A stretch of 64,000 nucleotides of DNA from Paenibacillus koleovorans NBRC 103111 (GTDB taxonomy: Bacteria > Bacillota > Bacilli > Paenibacillales > NBRC-103111): contig NZ_BIMA01000022.1 in assembly GCF_004000845.1 (NCBI RefSeq), positions 16,154 through 80,153 on the forward strand, in the 5' to 3' direction. Position numbers and translations under genes: made by a program. Below the pieces are notes generated by a model that saw nothing but the letters and a program-made list of their open reading frames with translations, searched no databases and had not been told where the DNA came from. Numbering within the stretch: position 1 is the first letter of the stretch; every line of letters begins with the position of its first letter. This document shows positions 25,681-35,185 of this stretch, one piece after another.

Positions 25681-26784
25681 ATTCCTAAACTCATTCGAAC
25701 CGGAATCACCTTGCTCTCGGCGCTTTTAGGCGGAATGATATTCCATATTTTATCACTTCCCATTCCTTGGATGCTTGGACCGATGTTCGCCGTCTTGATC
25801 GGGTCGAAGCTGTGGCCGGGCCGATACATGTGGCCGGGAACGATCCGAAATGCCGGCATGATTACGGTCGGATACACGATTGGTCTGGCGATGACGGCAA
25901 CCGCCTTGCACGAGATGTCGATCCATTTGCCGATTATGCTGCTATTGACCTTGTTGCTTTTATTCTTTTGCGCCGGCATCGCGTTTCTGGTGTCGCTCGT
26001 ATCGAATTACAATTACATGACGCTATTGATCGGCAGCATTCCTGGCGGGCTAAGCCAGATGGTTGCGTTGGCTGAGGAGAGCGACGATATCGACATGACG
26101 GTTGTGACGGTCATTCAGGTCGTGAGGCTGATGGTGATCGTGGTGAGCATCCCTTTTCTCATTTTCAATCCGTATACCGGGTTAAGCGATCCTGTGGTGA
26201 CGGAGATGGCTGGAGCTCTGGGGAATGCCGGGGCGGCGGCTGCCGCCACTTGGAGCAACTTGCTGCCCGACTTGCCGGTTTACGCTGTTGTGTGCACGCT
26301 ATGTGCCTGGCTGGGGCAGAAGCTGCGCATCCCGACCGCTTATTTGCTCGGTCCGGCGATCGGAGCATCTGTCTTGCAGATGCTAGGAGTGCATGGGCCG
26401 GCGTTGCCGTCGACGCTAGTGAATGCCGCTCAGCTCGCGATCGGCTCTTACGTCGGCATGCTGCTGAAGCCGGAGCAGCTGCCGCACAAAATGCGAACGA
26501 TTGGATTGGCTGTCGGCAGTGCCATCATTCTTATCGCCGGCGCGTGGGGGTTCAGCAGCTTGCTGACGTTAATCCAGCCGGTATCGATGACGACGGCGCT
26601 GCTCGCGCTCGCCCCGGGCGGGATGGACCAGATGGGGATTATCGCACACGAGGTTGGCGGCGATCTTTCGATCGTGGCGGGGTATCAGCTGTTCCGGCTG
26701 CTGTTCATCTTTTTTGCTGTGCCGCCAGTGATGAAAATGCTCTTGCGGTTGAGACGAAGCAGGCGCGGAAAGTCCGTTTCTTGA
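25681..26784 (+). CDS. AbrB-family (PF05145) membrane protein, apparent ATT start
   Basis: A 367-aa polytopic membrane protein of the AbrB/ammonia-monooxygenase-like family, with about ten segments in two repeats. Each repeat carries the signature [13 protein letters not shown] or [14 protein letters not shown]. Proposed roles are transport or regulation; none is proven. The frame has no ATG before residue 20. ATT at 25681 lies 8 nt after GGGAGGT and gives an N-terminus ([18 protein letters not shown]) that matches the family. The next option, TTG at 25711, has no site and would cut the first membrane segment. The gene runs into a decayed catalase fragment. Confidence 0.8.
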   Translation: MPKLIRTGITLLSALLGGMIFHILSLPIPWMLGPMFAVLIGSKLWPGRYMWPGTIRNAGMITVGYTIGLAMTATALHEMSIHLPIMLLLTLLLLFFCAGIAFLVSLVSNYNYMTLLIGSIPGGLSQMVALAEESDDIDMTVVTVIQVVRLMVIVVSIPFLIFNPYTGLSDPVVTEMAGALGNAGAAAAATWSNLLPDLPVYAVVCTLCAWLGQKLRIPTAYLLGPAIGASVLQMLGVHGPALPSTLVNAAQLAIGSYVGMLLKPEQLPHKMRTIGLAVGSAIILIAGAWGFSSLLTLIQPVSMTTALLALAPGGMDQMGIIAHEVGGDLSIVAGYQLFRLLFIFFAVPPVMKMLLRLRRSRRGKSVS

Positions 26785-26956
26785 CGAGTCGAAAGGGATT
26801 GTCTGGGACACGACCCGGCAAGGCCATCCGGTGACGGACAAGCAGAATATCCGGACGGTAGGGAGCCGAGGACCGAGCACGCGCGTCAAGCTGCTGCAGA
26901 CGGCCGGCAAACAAACGCCGGTGTTCGTCCGATTGCCTTCAAGCCGGCTCCCGTAA
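26783..26956 (+). pseudogene. Decayed catalase remnant
   Basis: A 57-codon open stretch without a start codon translates to a text that aligns with the catalase N-terminus. [20 protein letters not shown] resembles the family's TT..G.PV.DNQN...AG.RGP, and [10 protein letters not shown] resembles the segment GK.TPVFVRFSTV. In intact catalases these are separated by about 35-40 residues that are missing here, including the catalytic His region, and the rest of the gene is gone. It ends at TAA 26954-26956. The identification is by eye. Confidence 0.65.
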
Positions 26957-26993
26957 CTATCCACCTACGTCGCCTACCCATCAAGCGTTAGCC

Positions 26994-27164
26994 CAGATGT
27001 ACAAGGATTGTACACCTAAGGACCAAAATTGGTTTTATTTCAGCTCAGATGTACAAGATTTGTATATCTGACACTGATTTTTGCCATTCAGATGTGTAGT
27101 TTTTATACTTTGACTGCGAAAAATGCCCGTTTTTGCGAGCAACTGTACAAATCCTATACATCTG
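26994..27164. repeat. Four palindromic repeats at about 44-52-bp spacing
   Basis: Units begin at 26994, 27046, 27090 and 27141. Each contains an imperfect palindrome of about 25 bp related to CAGATGTACAAGA and its complement, and the last is inverted. The unit at 27046-27070 is nearly a perfect palindrome. The stretch between genes (26957-27475) has no credible coding sequence. Confidence 0.7.
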
Positions 27165-27296
27165 TTGCTGATAACAAACTTCCGATCCATAAACGTCTGA
27201 GATTAGTTTGGTATTAGCGGACAATGGTTGGCTTATGCACGAAAGGAAGGCGAGAAGGTGAAAATAGAGGACAAAGGTACAGTAATAGTGGATTTT

Positions 27297-27386
27297 GGTT
27301 CGTTAGCATCACTGTTTCGTTAGCAGTATCATCACTGGTTCGTTAGCGTGTCTGGTTCATTAGCGTGACTGGTTCGTTAACGTGAC
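27297..27386. repeat. Short tandem repeats of a GGTTCGTTAGCGTGACT-like unit
   Basis: GGTTCGTTAGC-type units occur at 27297, 27314, 27337, 27354 and 27371, the last three at exact 17-bp intervals. They are noncoding and lie just before the terminator at 27416. Confidence 0.75.
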
Positions 27387-27415
27387 GGTAGAGCGACAGC
27401 CGAAGCTGAGCACAC

Positions 27416-27447
27416 AAAAAGGACCGTTCGCTCGAACGGTCCTTTTT
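27416..27447. terminator. Strong rho-independent terminator (both directions)
   Basis: A perfect 15-bp stem (AAAAAGGACCGTTCG at 27416-27430 against 27433-27447) around a 2-nt loop, with A and T tracts at the base. It terminates the AraC regulator gene on the minus strand. Confidence 0.92.
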
Positions 27448-27475
27448 GCCATAAAGCCCCTCGGCCAAAGCCGCA

Positions 27476-29761
27476 TTACTGCTGCTTCCGCTCCAACCGG
27501 TACTCGCGCGGCGTGCGGCCGGTCACCTTCTTGAACGTGCGGTTGAACGTGTTCAAGTTCGTGTACCCGACCTGATCGGCGATGTCCTGGATCAGCTGGT
27601 CCGTGCGCAGCAGCAGCTCGCAGGCTTTGCCGATCCGCACCTCGTGGACGTAATCGAGGAAGTTGCTGCCGGTTTTCTCCTTGAAGTACGTGGACAAGTA
27701 GCCGCCGGTGATGTTCAGCTTCTCGGCCACGATCTCGAGCGTAATGTCCTCGCGGTAGTGCTGCGCCAAGTGCTCCCGCACGTAATCCGTGATCGGATCG
27801 CGCTCCTCGCGCTTCGTGCGCACCATCTCCGCCGCCTCCGTCACGTAGCGGTCCATAAACGCGGTCAGCTCCTCCACGGATTGGAGTCGCTTCAGCGCCC
27901 GCTTGCCGTCCCGCACCCGCTCCGCGACGCTGCCGATCTGCAGCCCCGCCGCCGCGACCGTGCGCGCCGTCTTCTCGACGACGTCCTCGGCGAACAGCAG
28001 CAGCTGTGCCGCCGTGGCGTCCTTGCGCTGCATCGCCAGCACGATGCGCTGCACGATCGTCCGGGCCGCCTCCGCCTGCCCGGCCTGCAGCTGCGTCGCG
28101 AGCTCGTTCGTCTGCACCTCGGACAAGATCGTCGTGGCCGTCGCCGACCGGCCGACCGGGTCAGAGCCCCAGATCAGCTGCGACTCGCTCCGCAGCTGCC
28201 GGCGGCCGATCAGCTCCAGCGTCTGTTCATACGCTTTCGTATAGTCGCCGCCTTGATGGAACGCATCGCTCACCGCGATCGTGAAGAAGCAGCTTTCCCG
28301 GTCCGTCTCGAAATTGTCGCGCATCACGGCCAATACCGCCTCCAGAGCGTCCCTCGATTCGGCGCCATCCCCGTACACAATCGAGAGGATCTGATTGTTC
28401 TCGATCTGGAACGTATGCGAATCCGGGAAATGCCCCAGCATCGTCTTGCGGATGTACTCCCGGAACAGGAACGTCGCCTGCACCTCGTCCACCTCGACAT
28501 CCCGCTCGAACGCAGGGCGGAACTCGATCTGGAACAGCACAAACCGGAACGGACCCGCAAATTCCGCTTGCTCGACCGCCCCCTCGCCGCCATCCATCGT
28601 ATGGTTTGGGATACCCTTCAGCTTGTTCATATACACAAACGAACGCAGTAACGAGTTTTTCTCCGCCATATCGGTATGAAACGAGCTCTGCACTTGCTCC
28701 ATATGGTGGATCGCCTCGCCGATCAGCTCGAATTCGTCCGCCCGATGCCGCTCCGGCACGCCTTCAGAATTAATGCGCCGAATCGACTCGACGATACGCT
28801 GCACCGGGTTGTTGAACCGATAGCTCATGTAGATCGAAGTAGCAATACTGACGGCGATCGCTACCACCAACAACGTGAACAAGGTGGCGTTCAGCCGCGA
28901 AATGGCGGACGTGATATGGGCGTCAGGCACGATATTCATATAGACGAGCCCCGTGCTGCCGCCTTTTTGATAAAAGTAGTATTGGCCGTTCTGCTTGAAA
29001 TAACCGTGATCGCCGTCCAGCGCAGAAAGCTTCTCAATCTTCAATTCGCTATGGGCCTTGTAAATCGGCTGATACTGCGCATTCAGGATGACGAATTTCT
29101 CGTTGATCGACTGATGAAACGCACCCACCAATGAATCCGCCTTCAGAAACGTGACGAAGAACAAGTCCGGGCTAAGCCGATTCTGAGTCACCACGGGGAA
29201 CAAAGTGCCCATCCCTACCGGAGCTTGCTTAAGCGTAGTATCGGTGAACGAGGCAGCCGGATAAATTCTCGAGGTGAACGATTCCTTAAACTGCTGCTCC
29301 CAAAACGAAAACGGGTATTTAGGGCTAGCGTAAAACTTTTCGAACAAAGTCTCCGGGATCGAGCTGCCATCTTTGCCGAGTACGAAACGGTTGGCGCGCT
29401 GCACGAGAAAGAAATTTTCCAAATACAACAATTCATTCGAAACCAGATTCGAAATTTCCGAACGAAGCTGATTCGCCACCTCATAGGAAAAATCCGGTTT
29501 ATTAATAAGCTGAACGCGGTCCTTATAATAGTAGCTGTACATAAGCTTGATCACCAAGTTGAAATGCGTCTCGAACGAATCGGTGGTATTGTTCAAGTTC
29601 TGGGTGTTGTAGCGGATAATTTCTTCTCTGATCTGGGTGCGAAAATAAGTAAACGACAAAATATTAAATGAGGCTAGCAACAAAATGATGAGGAGGAAGC
29701 TGAGCAGCAGCCGCCGGAATAAAAACGTGCTTTTTTTCTTGAGCTTCAGAATGCCGCGCAT
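27476..29761 (-). CDS. Transmembrane AraC-family regulator
   Basis: A 761-aa one-component sensor. TM1 is at about 15-38, an extracellular sensor region spans about 40-290, and TM2 (LLVVAIAVSIATSIYMSYRF) is followed by a HAMP-like segment. A long cytoplasmic linker and a C-terminal AraC DNA-binding domain follow (about 655-757, EIVAEKLNITGGYLSTYFKE and IADQVGYTNLNTFNRTFKK). In Paenibacillaceae such proteins sit next to LplABC-type importers and activate them when a sugar is bound outside. Here it is divergent from the importer at 30047, which is the likely target. GGAGG precedes the ATG. Confidence 0.9.
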   Translation of the reverse strand: MRGILKLKKKSTFLFRRLLLSFLLIILLLASFNILSFTYFRTQIREEIIRYNTQNLNNTTDSFETHFNLVIKLMYSYYYKDRVQLINKPDFSYEVANQLRSEISNLVSNELLYLENFFLVQRANRFVLGKDGSSIPETLFEKFYASPKYPFSFWEQQFKESFTSRIYPAASFTDTTLKQAPVGMGTLFPVVTQNRLSPDLFFVTFLKADSLVGAFHQSINEKFVILNAQYQPIYKAHSELKIEKLSALDGDHGYFKQNGQYYFYQKGGSTGLVYMNIVPDAHITSAISRLNATLFTLLVVAIAVSIATSIYMSYRFNNPVQRIVESIRRINSEGVPERHRADEFELIGEAIHHMEQVQSSFHTDMAEKNSLLRSFVYMNKLKGIPNHTMDGGEGAVEQAEFAGPFRFVLFQIEFRPAFERDVEVDEVQATFLFREYIRKTMLGHFPDSHTFQIENNQILSIVYGDGAESRDALEAVLAVMRDNFETDRESCFFTIAVSDAFHQGGDYTKAYEQTLELIGRRQLRSESQLIWGSDPVGRSATATTILSEVQTNELATQLQAGQAEAARTIVQRIVLAMQRKDATAAQLLLFAEDVVEKTARTVAAAGLQIGSVAERVRDGKRALKRLQSVEELTAFMDRYVTEAAEMVRTKREERDPITDYVREHLAQHYREDITLEIVAEKLNITGGYLSTYFKEKTGSNFLDYVHEVRIGKACELLLRTDQLIQDIADQVGYTNLNTFNRTFKKVTGRTPREYRLERKQQ

Positions 29762-29842
29762 AGTAACCTCCGTTCAAACGATTCGTAAAAAGGCAGACGC
29801 ATCAGGCACTTGAAACACCCGAACTGCTGTAATTGATCTTAA

Positions 29843-29943
29843 CACAAACGCTTTCATGAGGGACTTAACGGATTTACGAATACTTCACAACATTACGGAT
29901 TTTCCGCAAAAATGGCCAGTTATCAAAAAGAAAGCGGTTTCCA
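29843..29943 (+). promoter_or_regulatory. Two cre-like (CcpA) half matches upstream of the second importer
   Basis: AACACAAACGCTTTCAT (around 29841-29857) and AGAAAGCGGTTTCCA (29929-29943) resemble the catabolite-response element around the AAGCG core, each with two or three mismatches. The 285-bp gap between the divergent regulator and importer also must hold their promoters, which I cannot place with confidence. Confidence 0.3.
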
Positions 29944-30046
29944 GTCGACAATATTTGCTCTACGATACGAACATGACGGTGCGATTGCCGGTCACGGTCA
30001 ACTTGCATCCAGAACCACACAAGCAAGGATGGAGGAGAGGGTCAAC

Positions 30047-31030
30047 ATGTCGGCAACGCAATCCGCGGGGAAACCCCCGCACCCGGCAGAGCAGCTTGTC
30101 GGACGTACGAGAGAGATCAGCAAAACAGCCCGATTTATGAAGAGGCTCTCAGAGAGCAAATATTTGCTGCTATTATTTCTTCCGTGTCTGATCTACTATG
30201 TACTGTTTAAGTATGCCCCGATGGGCGGGATCATCATCTCGTTCAAGAACTACAATCTATTCAAGGGCATTATCGACAGTCCGTGGGTCGGACTCAAATG
30301 GTACAAGATGTTTTTGCAAAATCCCGACTTTCTGGTCATCCTGAAGAACACGTTTCTGCTTGGCGTTTATAAGCTGGTCGTCGGGTTTCCGGCGCCGATT
30401 ATTTTAGCGCTCCTGCTGCATGAAGTCAAGAATGCTTTCTTCAAACGATTTGTCCAGACGGTCAGCTATTTACCGCATTTCATCTCGAATGTAGTAGTAG
30501 TGAGCATGGTCATTATGTTCCTGTCGCCTTCGACGGGGATCGTCAATCACTTCATTCAATGGATGGGCTTCGAGCCGATCAACTTCATGGTGAAGCCGGA
30601 GCTGTTTCGATGGATCTACGTAGCCTCTGAGATTTGGCAGCATATCGGTTGGGAAACGATTATTTACTTGGCAGCGCTTACCGCGATCGATCCTCAATTA
30701 TATGAAGCGTCGGATATCGACGGAGCGGGACGCTGGCGCAAAATGTGGAACGTCACGCTGCCCGGCATTGCACCGGCGATCGTCATCCTGTTCATCTTGA
30801 ACATCGGCAGGGTGCTTGAGATTGGGTTCGAGAAAGTGTTCCTGCTCTACAATCCGGCCATCTATGAAACGGCGGACATTATCAGCACTTATGTCTATCG
30901 TACGGGCCTGAACCAAGGCAATTACAGCTACGCAACGGCCATCGATTTGTTCGGCGGCATTGTCGGATTGGTCTTCGTCTACTCGGCCAACTATTTGTCC
31001 CGCAAAGTAAGCGACACGAGCCTCTGGTAG
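30047..31030 (+). CDS. Sugar ABC permease, LplB-type
   Basis: A 327-aa permease with six membrane segments after a hydrophilic N-terminus. The LplB-type opening FKYAPMGGIIISFKNYN and the EAA loop YEASDIDGAGRWRKMWNVTLP are clear. The ATG at 30047 follows GGAGGAGAGGG; a longer in-frame reading from 29912 has no site and no family similarity. It is the first gene of an importer operon in the order B-C-A, unlike the 10-16 kb importer where the binding protein comes first. The ATPase is not encoded here. Confidence 0.92.
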   Translation: MSATQSAGKPPHPAEQLVGRTREISKTARFMKRLSESKYLLLLFLPCLIYYVLFKYAPMGGIIISFKNYNLFKGIIDSPWVGLKWYKMFLQNPDFLVILKNTFLLGVYKLVVGFPAPIILALLLHEVKNAFFKRFVQTVSYLPHFISNVVVVSMVIMFLSPSTGIVNHFIQWMGFEPINFMVKPELFRWIYVASEIWQHIGWETIIYLAALTAIDPQLYEASDIDGAGRWRKMWNVTLPGIAPAIVILFILNIGRVLEIGFEKVFLLYNPAIYETADIISTYVYRTGLNQGNYSYATAIDLFGGIVGLVFVYSANYLSRKVSDTSLW

Positions 31031-31069
31031 TCCGAACCGAATGACCGATGCAGAAAGGATGAAATCGCT

Positions 31070-31933
31070 GTGAAACGCAAACGCTTTAGCTTAGTCGACA
31101 TCATTATCGCGTTTATACTCTTGTTAGTGGTCGTCATGACCGCTTATCCGTTCCTCTATATGATCGCCGTCTCACTCAGCGAGAACATCTACGTCATGAA
31201 GGGAGAAGTCACGCTCTGGCCGAAAGGTTTCTCGACGAAAATGTATGAAATGGTGCTGCAGGATCCGCGCATTTTCACAGCATACTCCAACACATTCCTG
31301 TATGTGATTCTGGGTACGGTGATCTCGCTTGCGGTAACGGCGATGGGCGGGTATGCTTTAGCCCGGAAGGAGATGCTCGGGAACAAACAATTTACGCTGC
31401 TGATCGTCTTTACGATGTTCTTCCAAGGCGGCATGATCCCGACCTTCCTCGTCGTCAAAGGGCTTAGCCTGGTCGATACGATCTGGGGCATGGTGCTCCC
31501 GTCGGCGGTCAGTACGTGGAATTTGATCATCATGCGGACGTTCTTCACTAGCATCCCGAAGGAGCTGGAGGAGGCCGGCCGGATGGACGGTCTGAACGAC
31601 ATCGGCATCTTCGCCCGCATCGTGCTGCCGCTCTCCAAGGCGGCGCTCGCCACCATAGGCTTATTCTACGCCGTTGCCATGTGGAACAATTTTTATAACG
31701 CGCTGCTCTATCTGAGGTCGGCGGAGCTGTTCCCGCTGCAGGTCGTGCTCCGCAACATCGTCCTTGCCGGTCAGATGAATGCCAGCGAGGTCAGCAGCTC
31801 CGACTCGATCATTGTAGAAGAGTCTCTCAAGTTCGCGACAATTATTGTGTCCACTTTGCCGATATTGCTCTTGTATCCGTTTTTGCAGAAATATTTTGTC
31901 AAGGGTGTCATGATCGGGTCCGTCAAGGGGTAG
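31070..31933 (+). CDS. Sugar ABC permease, LplC/YtcP-type
   Basis: A 287-aa MalG/LplC-class permease starting at GTG. It has six membrane segments, EAA loop EEAGRMDGLNDIGIFARIVLP and the group-specific C-terminus LQKYFVKGVMIGSVKG. AAAGGA lies about 11 nt upstream of the start. It lies 39 nt after the LplB-type gene and partners with it. Confidence 0.92.
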   Translation: MKRKRFSLVDIIIAFILLLVVVMTAYPFLYMIAVSLSENIYVMKGEVTLWPKGFSTKMYEMVLQDPRIFTAYSNTFLYVILGTVISLAVTAMGGYALARKEMLGNKQFTLLIVFTMFFQGGMIPTFLVVKGLSLVDTIWGMVLPSAVSTWNLIIMRTFFTSIPKELEEAGRMDGLNDIGIFARIVLPLSKAALATIGLFYAVAMWNNFYNALLYLRSAELFPLQVVLRNIVLAGQMNASEVSSSDSIIVEESLKFATIIVSTLPILLLYPFLQKYFVKGVMIGSVKG

Positions 31934-32011
31934 CGCTGCCTCGATACGCGGAATTCCGGTCTGCCATATAGATGCCAGTCCAACCAAGCAAATTGAAGGG
32001 GAGAAATGGTC

Positions 32012-33541
32012 ATGAAAAAATGGGTTTCCGCAGTCATGTCCGCCACATTGACAGTCGGTCTGCTGGCCGGTTGTGGCGCCAAGGAAGAGAAGAGCCCGGA
32101 TGCAGGCACATCTGCTTCCACAACTCCTGCCGCCGTCAAGAAGCAAACGTATTCGATGCTTGTAGAATCGCACCCGAGCTGGCCTTACAGCAAAGACTGG
32201 CCCGTATGGAAAATGATTGAGGAGAAGACAGGCGCTACGTTCAACGTGCAAGTGCCTTCCGGTAAAATTGAAGACGCACTCAGCCTGACGATCGCTTCCG
32301 GCGAAATGCCGGACGTCATGTATACGCTCAATAAGCAGTTGGCGGACAAATACGGCATGCAAGGCGCTCTAGTAAACATTCTTGATTATGTCGACAAAAT
32401 GCCGAACTTCAAAAAATGGCTCACGAAATACCCGGATGAGGCGCAAAACTCGCTCGCGGCGGACGGCAAAATGTACATTTTCCCGAACGAGGGCATCAGC
32501 GAAACGAACCGGAACATCTGGATGTATCGCCAAGATGTGTTCCAGCAGAACAATCTCCAAGTTCCTAAAAATTACGATGAGCTGTACACGGTGCTTAAGA
32601 AGCTGAAAGAGCTGTACCCGAACAGCTATCCGTTCGCATTCCGCTTCGGCAACGCGTTGCAAATCATGCGCAACATGTCCACCAACTTCATGACGAACGA
32701 AGATTTCTATTATGATTTTGACAAAAAAGAGTGGAAATACGGCCCGATCGACGACAATTACAAAACGCTCGTCACTTGGATGAACAAGTTCTACAAGGAA
32801 GGGCTCATGCCGCCGGATTGGCTCACGACTGACGTGAAGCAATGGCAGGATCTCGTATCGACGAACCGGACGTTCGTCACGATCGACTACATCGGCCGCA
32901 TCGACAACTTCAACGTGCCGTTGCGCAAGGATAATCCGAAGTTTAACATGGCGTTTATGGCGCCTCCGATCGGACTGGCGAACGCACCGCAGAAAAATCC
33001 ATTCACGCACTTTAAAATTTCCGGTATGATGGTATCCTCGACATCTAAGAAAGTCGACGATCTGATGAAGGTCATGGACTTCTATTACACCGAAGAAGGG
33101 CGTACACTGCTGAGCTGGGGCAAAGAAAACGAAACGTACAAGGTGGAAAACGGCAAGAAGAAGTTCATCGAGAGCTACATCGACGTTGGCGATCTGCGCA
33201 AGAAAACGGGTCTGTCTACGAACGCCGCCTTCACTTGGTTCGATTACGATGCTCACTTGTCGCTCGCCACGCCTGAATTGCAGCAAGCTTATGTCGACGC
33301 ACGCAAATACGACGCCAAACTTGATCCGGAGCCGCCTATGACGGAGAAGGAAATGGAAGTCATGACGACAACTTACGCGGCGATCGTGAAGCACCGCGAG
33401 CAGAACGTCTCCAAGTTCATTCTGGGCGAGCGCAGCTTGACCGAATGGGATAAGTACGTGGACGAACAGAAGAAACTCGGCATCGACAAAGTGCTCGACG
33501 TGCATAAGCAAGCTTACGATCGGGTGCTGAACAAGAAATAA
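32012..33541 (+). CDS. Extracellular sugar-binding lipoprotein (LplA-like)
   Basis: A 509-aa solute-binding lipoprotein with lipobox LLAGC (Cys21), a short flexible linker and a large two-lobed domain beginning TYSMLVESHPSWPYSKDWPVW. AAGGGGAG sits 8 nt before the ATG at 32012; an ATG two codons earlier (32006) is too close to the site. The size and the neighbouring LplB/LplC permeases indicate an oligosaccharide ligand. The ligand may be unusual because the following genes encode gamma-glutamyltransferase and several dehydrogenases rather than glycosidases. Confidence 0.9.
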   Translation: MKKWVSAVMSATLTVGLLAGCGAKEEKSPDAGTSASTTPAAVKKQTYSMLVESHPSWPYSKDWPVWKMIEEKTGATFNVQVPSGKIEDALSLTIASGEMPDVMYTLNKQLADKYGMQGALVNILDYVDKMPNFKKWLTKYPDEAQNSLAADGKMYIFPNEGISETNRNIWMYRQDVFQQNNLQVPKNYDELYTVLKKLKELYPNSYPFAFRFGNALQIMRNMSTNFMTNEDFYYDFDKKEWKYGPIDDNYKTLVTWMNKFYKEGLMPPDWLTTDVKQWQDLVSTNRTFVTIDYIGRIDNFNVPLRKDNPKFNMAFMAPPIGLANAPQKNPFTHFKISGMMVSSTSKKVDDLMKVMDFYYTEEGRTLLSWGKENETYKVENGKKKFIESYIDVGDLRKKTGLSTNAAFTWFDYDAHLSLATPELQQAYVDARKYDAKLDPEPPMTEKEMEVMTTTYAAIVKHREQNVSKFILGERSLTEWDKYVDEQKKLGIDKVLDVHKQAYDRVLNKK

Positions 33542-33555
33542 GGAGTGAATTCGCT

Positions 33556-35175
33556 TTGATGAATTTCGACAGCCAGTATTATCCTTACCCATCCCGTCGC
33601 ACGGCCGTTTACGGCCGTCGCGGCATGGTGGCGACGTCTCAGCCGCTCGCGGCGCAAGCCGGACTGGAGATGCTGCGGCAGGGCGGCAACGCCATCGATG
33701 CGGCGATCGCCACGGCGGCGAGCCTCACCGTGCTCGAGCCGACGTCCAACGGCATCGGCGGCGACGCCTTTGCCCTCGTCTGGACCGGCGGCAAGCTGCA
33801 CGGGCTGAACGCCAGCGGGCCGGCGCCTGCCGGCATCTCCATCGAGGCGCTGCGCGAGCGCGGATACGCATCGATGCCGAAGTACGGGATCATCCCCGTC
33901 ACGGTGCCGGGGGCGCCGGCGGCATGGGTCGAGCTGTCGAGGAAGTTCGGCAAGTTGCCTTTCGAGGAGCTGCTCAAGCCGGCCATCCGCTATGCGGAGG
34001 AAGGGTATCCGATCTCGGCGACGCTGCAGTTTCTGTTCGGCTACGAGTTCGACAAATTCGACGCGATGCCGAAGGGGCCTGAATTCGACGGGCTGTACAA
34101 GACGTTCTTGCGAGAGGGACGTCGGCCGAAAGCAGGCGAGGTGTGGCGGTTCCCGGAGCACGCGGCTACTTTGCGCAGCATTGCGGCTACGCGCGGCGAA
34201 TCGTTCTATCGCGGGGAGCTGGCGGAGCGCATCGACGCCTATGTGCGGGAGCACGGCGGCTACTTGACACGCGATGACCTGGCTGCGTATAAGCCGGAAT
34301 GGGTCGAGCCGGTGGGGACTTCTTACCGCGGCTACGACGTATGGGAAATCCCCCCGAACGGCCACGGCATGGTCGCGCTGCTTGCGCTGAACATCTTGAA
34401 GCGTTGGGAGTTCGACCGCGGCTCGCGCGATACGGCGGAGACGCAGCATCGGCAGATCGAGGCGATGAAGCTGGCGTTCGTCGACGGCATGCACTATATC
34501 ACCGATCCGGCGCATATGAAGGTGTCGGTCGAGGATCTGCTGTCGGAGGCGTATGCGACTGAACGGGCCGGGTTGATCGGCGAAGAGGCGCTGTACCCGG
34601 GACCGGGTACGCCTCCGCGAGGCGGAACCGTCTATATGGCGGCGGCGGATGAGGAAGGCAATATGGTGTCGTTCATTCAGAGCAATTATATGGGCTTCGG
34701 CTCCGGCGTCGTCGTCGAGGGGACGGGGATCGCGCTGCAAAACCGCGGCGGCGACTTTTCCCTGGACTCCTCGCACTCGAACGCATTGGTCGGGGGCAAA
34801 AAATCTTATCATACGATCATTCCGGGCTTCCTGAGCAAGGACGGCGAGGCTGTCGGCTGCTTCGGCGTTATGGGAGGCTACATGCAGCCGCAAGGGCATG
34901 TGCAGATGGTGATGAATACGATCGATTTCGGCTTGAATCCGCAGGCGGCGCTGGACGCTCCACGTTGGCAATGGAAGGAAGGGAAGACGGTCGAGGTCGA
35001 GCCGGGCTATCCCGACCATCTGGCTCAGGCGCTGTCGCGCCGGGGACACACGATCGTGCGGGCGGCTCATCCTTTCGGGTTCGGACGCGGGCAGATTATT
35101 TGGCGCGATCCGGAGTCGGGCGTGCTGATCGGCGGCACCGAGCCTCGGACGGACGGCCATATCGCGGTATGGTAG
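33556..35175 (+). CDS. Gamma-glutamyltransferase family protein
   Basis: A 539-aa Ntn-hydrolase-fold protein of the GGT family. The N-terminal large-subunit motifs (MVATSQPLAAQAGLEMLRQGGNAIDAAIA and LEPTSNGIGGDAF) are clear. The expected self-cleavage nucleophile is Thr358 in RGGTVYMAAADEEGN, after which the small subunit begins. No signal peptide is seen, unlike secreted GGTs, so it should be cytoplasmic and may belong to the GGT-like acylase/hydrolase branch. AAGGAG lies 10 nt before TTG 33556 and 13 nt before ATG 33559. It starts 14 nt after the binding protein gene. Confidence 0.88.
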   Translation: MMNFDSQYYPYPSRRTAVYGRRGMVATSQPLAAQAGLEMLRQGGNAIDAAIATAASLTVLEPTSNGIGGDAFALVWTGGKLHGLNASGPAPAGISIEALRERGYASMPKYGIIPVTVPGAPAAWVELSRKFGKLPFEELLKPAIRYAEEGYPISATLQFLFGYEFDKFDAMPKGPEFDGLYKTFLREGRRPKAGEVWRFPEHAATLRSIAATRGESFYRGELAERIDAYVREHGGYLTRDDLAAYKPEWVEPVGTSYRGYDVWEIPPNGHGMVALLALNILKRWEFDRGSRDTAETQHRQIEAMKLAFVDGMHYITDPAHMKVSVEDLLSEAYATERAGLIGEEALYPGPGTPPRGGTVYMAAADEEGNMVSFIQSNYMGFGSGVVVEGTGIALQNRGGDFSLDSSHSNALVGGKKSYHTIIPGFLSKDGEAVGCFGVMGGYMQPQGHVQMVMNTIDFGLNPQAALDAPRWQWKEGKTVEVEPGYPDHLAQALSRRGHTIVRAAHPFGFGRGQIIWRDPESGVLIGGTEPRTDGHIAVW

Positions 35176-35185
35176 GAGGATTGTT

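Noticed and set aside
26783..26956. Functional catalase gene
   Set aside because: Start codon, catalytic His region and the whole C-terminal part are missing.
27644..28651. Long plus-strand open frame opposite the transmembrane AraC gene
   Set aside because: Low-complexity Arg/Leu-rich product and no ribosome binding site; the minus strand encodes a clear AraC regulator.
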